Source of the DNA: Pseudomonas oryzihabitans
GTDB lineage: Bacteria > Pseudomonadota > Gammaproteobacteria > Pseudomonadales > Pseudomonadaceae
Direction: 5' to 3'
NCBI RefSeq assembly: GCF_007665395.1
Contig: NZ_VDND01000011.1
Span: 1 to 57,111 of the forward strand
Length of the DNA stretch: 57,111 bases
Shown: piece after piece, positions 56,092 through 57,111 of the stretch
How positions within the stretch are numbered: the stretch's first letter is position 1
How the letters are laid out: each line of letters starts with the position of its first letter
Translations under genes and position numbers: made by a program
Notes under the pieces: generated by a model
Told to the model about the DNA's origin: nothing
The model's input: only the letters and a program-made list of their open reading frames with translations
Databases searched by the model: none

Positions 56092-56607
56092 ATGAAAACC
56101 TCTCTTCCCCTGAGCCTGATCGTCGCCGTGGCCGACAACGGCGTGATCGGCATCGACAATCGGCTGCCCTGGCACCTGCCGGCGGAACTCAAATATTTCA
56201 AGGCCGTGACCCTCGGCAAGCCGCTGGTCATGGGTCGCAAGACCTGGGACTCCCTCGGCCGCCCGCTGCCGGGACGGCTGAACCTGGTGGTCTCCCGTCA
56301 GACTGATCTGCACGCCGAAGGTGCCGAGGTAAGGGCTTCGCTGGCGACTGCGCTGGAGCGCGCCGCGGCCTGGGCCGAGGAACGCGAGGCCAGCGAGATC
56401 ATGCTGATCGGTGGCGCCCAGCTGTTCGCCGAGGCCCTGCCGGTGGCGCAGCGTCTCTACCTCACCCGGGTCGCCCTGGCGCCGGAGGGGGATGTCTTCT
56501 TTCCGGACTGGCAGGAGAGTGACTGGCAACTGGTCTCGCGGCAGGAGCATCCGGCCGAAGAGGACCGCCCCGCCTACGCCTGCGAGGTCTGGGAGCGGCG
56601 GGCCTAG
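56092..56607 (+). CDS. folA: Dihydrofolate reductase
   Basis: 171 residues: reduces dihydrofolate to tetrahydrofolate with NADPH for thymidylate, purine and methionine synthesis; the target of trimethoprim. The N-terminal LIVAVADNGVIGIDNRLPWHLPAELKYFK includes the active-site loop (Met20-loop region VIGIDNRLPWHLP) and Asp/Glu-bearing LPAELKYF, MGRKTWDSLGRPLPGRLN binds NADPH, and LIGGAQLFAEAL holds the second cofactor loop. Length and motifs are normal. It is divergent from the DUF2868 gene, with about 80 bases between. Confidence 0.95.
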   Translation: MKTSLPLSLIVAVADNGVIGIDNRLPWHLPAELKYFKAVTLGKPLVMGRKTWDSLGRPLPGRLNLVVSRQTDLHAEGAEVRASLATALERAAAWAEEREASEIMLIGGAQLFAEALPVAQRLYLTRVALAPEGDVFFPDWQESDWQLVSRQEHPAEEDRPAYACEVWERRA

Positions 56608-56670
56608 CTGCCGCCTCCGCGTCTCGCGCTGCCTCGACGATTGGCGGCCTGGCGCGTGGCTCTAACTATC

Positions 56671-57111
56671 GTAGGTTGGGTTGAGCGCAGCGAAGCCCAA
56701 CAATCCCGGATCGGCTCCCTCATGTTGGGCTTCGACGATAGGGCCGTCTCAGCCCAACCTACGCAAGATCCGTAGGTTGGGTTGAGCGCAGCGAAGCCCA
56801 ACAATCCCCAGGCGGGTTCCTCATGTTGGGCTTCGACGATGGAGCCGTCTCGGCCCAACCTACGCAAGATCCGTAGGTTGGCGCTGAGCTCAGCGAAGCC
56901 CAACAATCCCCAGGCGGGTTCCTCATGTTGGGCTTCGACGATGGAACCGTCTCAACCCAACCTACGCCAGATCGGTAGGTTGGCGCTGAGCGTCAGCGAA
57001 GCCCAACACTCCCAGATCGGCTCCCTCATGTTGGGCTTCGACGATGGAGCCGTCTCAGCCCAACCTACGCCAGATCGGTAGATTGGAGCTGAGCGCAGCG
57101 AAGCCCAACAA
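56671..57111 (+). repeat. Tandem 101-103 bp repeat array with internal dyads
   Basis: Unit starts (GTAGGTTGG or variant) at 56671, 56772, 56873, 56975 and 57078, so spacing is 101, 101, 102 and 103; the fifth unit is cut by the window end. Each unit has a left half (GTAGGTTGGG to GAAGCCCAACA) and a right half (TGTTGGGCTTCGACGATGG to AGCCCAACCTACG) that are nearly inverted copies, so a unit can form a long hairpin. A right half-unit occurs alone at 42544. Continuous open frames on both strands are products of the repeats. Confidence 0.9.

Noticed and set aside
56604..57081. Open frames on both strands through the tandem repeats
   Set aside because: The unit length of 101-103 is not a multiple of three, so the frames are chance products of the repeat with shifting phase.
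56671..57111. CRISPR array
   Set aside because: Units are about 100 bases long and themselves contain the repeats; no short conserved repeats separated by unique spacers and no cas genes.
1..57111. tRNA genes, transposases, prophage genes or toxin-antitoxin pairs
   Set aside because: I looked for T-loop sequences, transposase motifs and small toxin families and saw none. A profile search (for example tRNAscan) would be the decisive check.

Overview
The window is GC-rich, very densely coded DNA from a gamma-proteobacterium, almost certainly a Pseudomonas. The signs are the last bases of a 5S rRNA followed by birA-coaX and the start of the pseudomonad SPOR-protein gene, a cyanide-insensitive bd oxidase operon (cioAB plus a DUF2474 peptide), a CueR/CopA/CopZ copper locus, and several pseudomonad-type small proteins (DUF3301, DUF1652-like, YgdI/YgdR-type lipoprotein). 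A species cannot be named from sequence alone; P. oryzihabitans or a close relative is a guess. I see no prophage, transposase, CRISPR array or complete RNA gene.

Layout. 1-2.5 kb: end of an rRNA operon with its terminator, then birA, coaX, a SPOR-type gene cut down to 59 codons, and a DUF3301 gene. 2.5-12.6 kb: three membrane transporters, a secreted protein made of five exact-length 25-residue repeats, an alpha/beta hydrolase, a DeoR regulator, an AsmA-family protein, and two groups of small, charged, stress-type proteins, two of which share the same C-terminal Rho-N-like module. 12.7-17.3 kb: rlmI and copper homeostasis (copA-cueR facing copZ across one symmetric operator). 17.3-28.7 kb: TetR/Bcr efflux pair with a TtgR-like operator, MAPEG protein, zapE, phosphate transporter pitA, LysR/VOC pair, an MHS transporter with a DUF1445 hydro-lyase, and a QEGLA-motif protein.

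28.8-42.5 kb: a second FtsH-like AAA protease beside a class III sirtuin, an unrecognised 255-residue protein, HDOD, YkgJ, two convergent diguanylate cyclases, an AbrB-type membrane protein, a BetT choline transporter with a BetI-like operator, a lone receiver-domain protein, and an unusual secreted Gly/Ser/Cys peptide. 42.5-56.6 kb: GH15 glycosidase and SDR dehydrogenase, a chemoreceptor with a CRP/Vfr-type site, an MFS transporter, cioAB with an Anr-like box, an iminopeptidase-like hydrolase, a DUF3482 GTPase/DUF2868 membrane pair, and folA.

The non-coding stretches carry most of the structural novelty: a degenerate copy of the 3' end of the GH15 gene (42.6 kb), a ~430 bp element bracketed by inverted REP-like arms (51.8-52.2 kb), and a 101-103 bp tandem repeat array running off the right edge (56.67-57.11 kb) with a lone half-unit 14 kb away. 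The strongest regulatory observation is the 17 bp perfect inverted repeat between copA and copZ, which places identical MerR-type promoters (19 bp spacer) on both strands. Three convergent gene pairs overlap by their stop codons alone.
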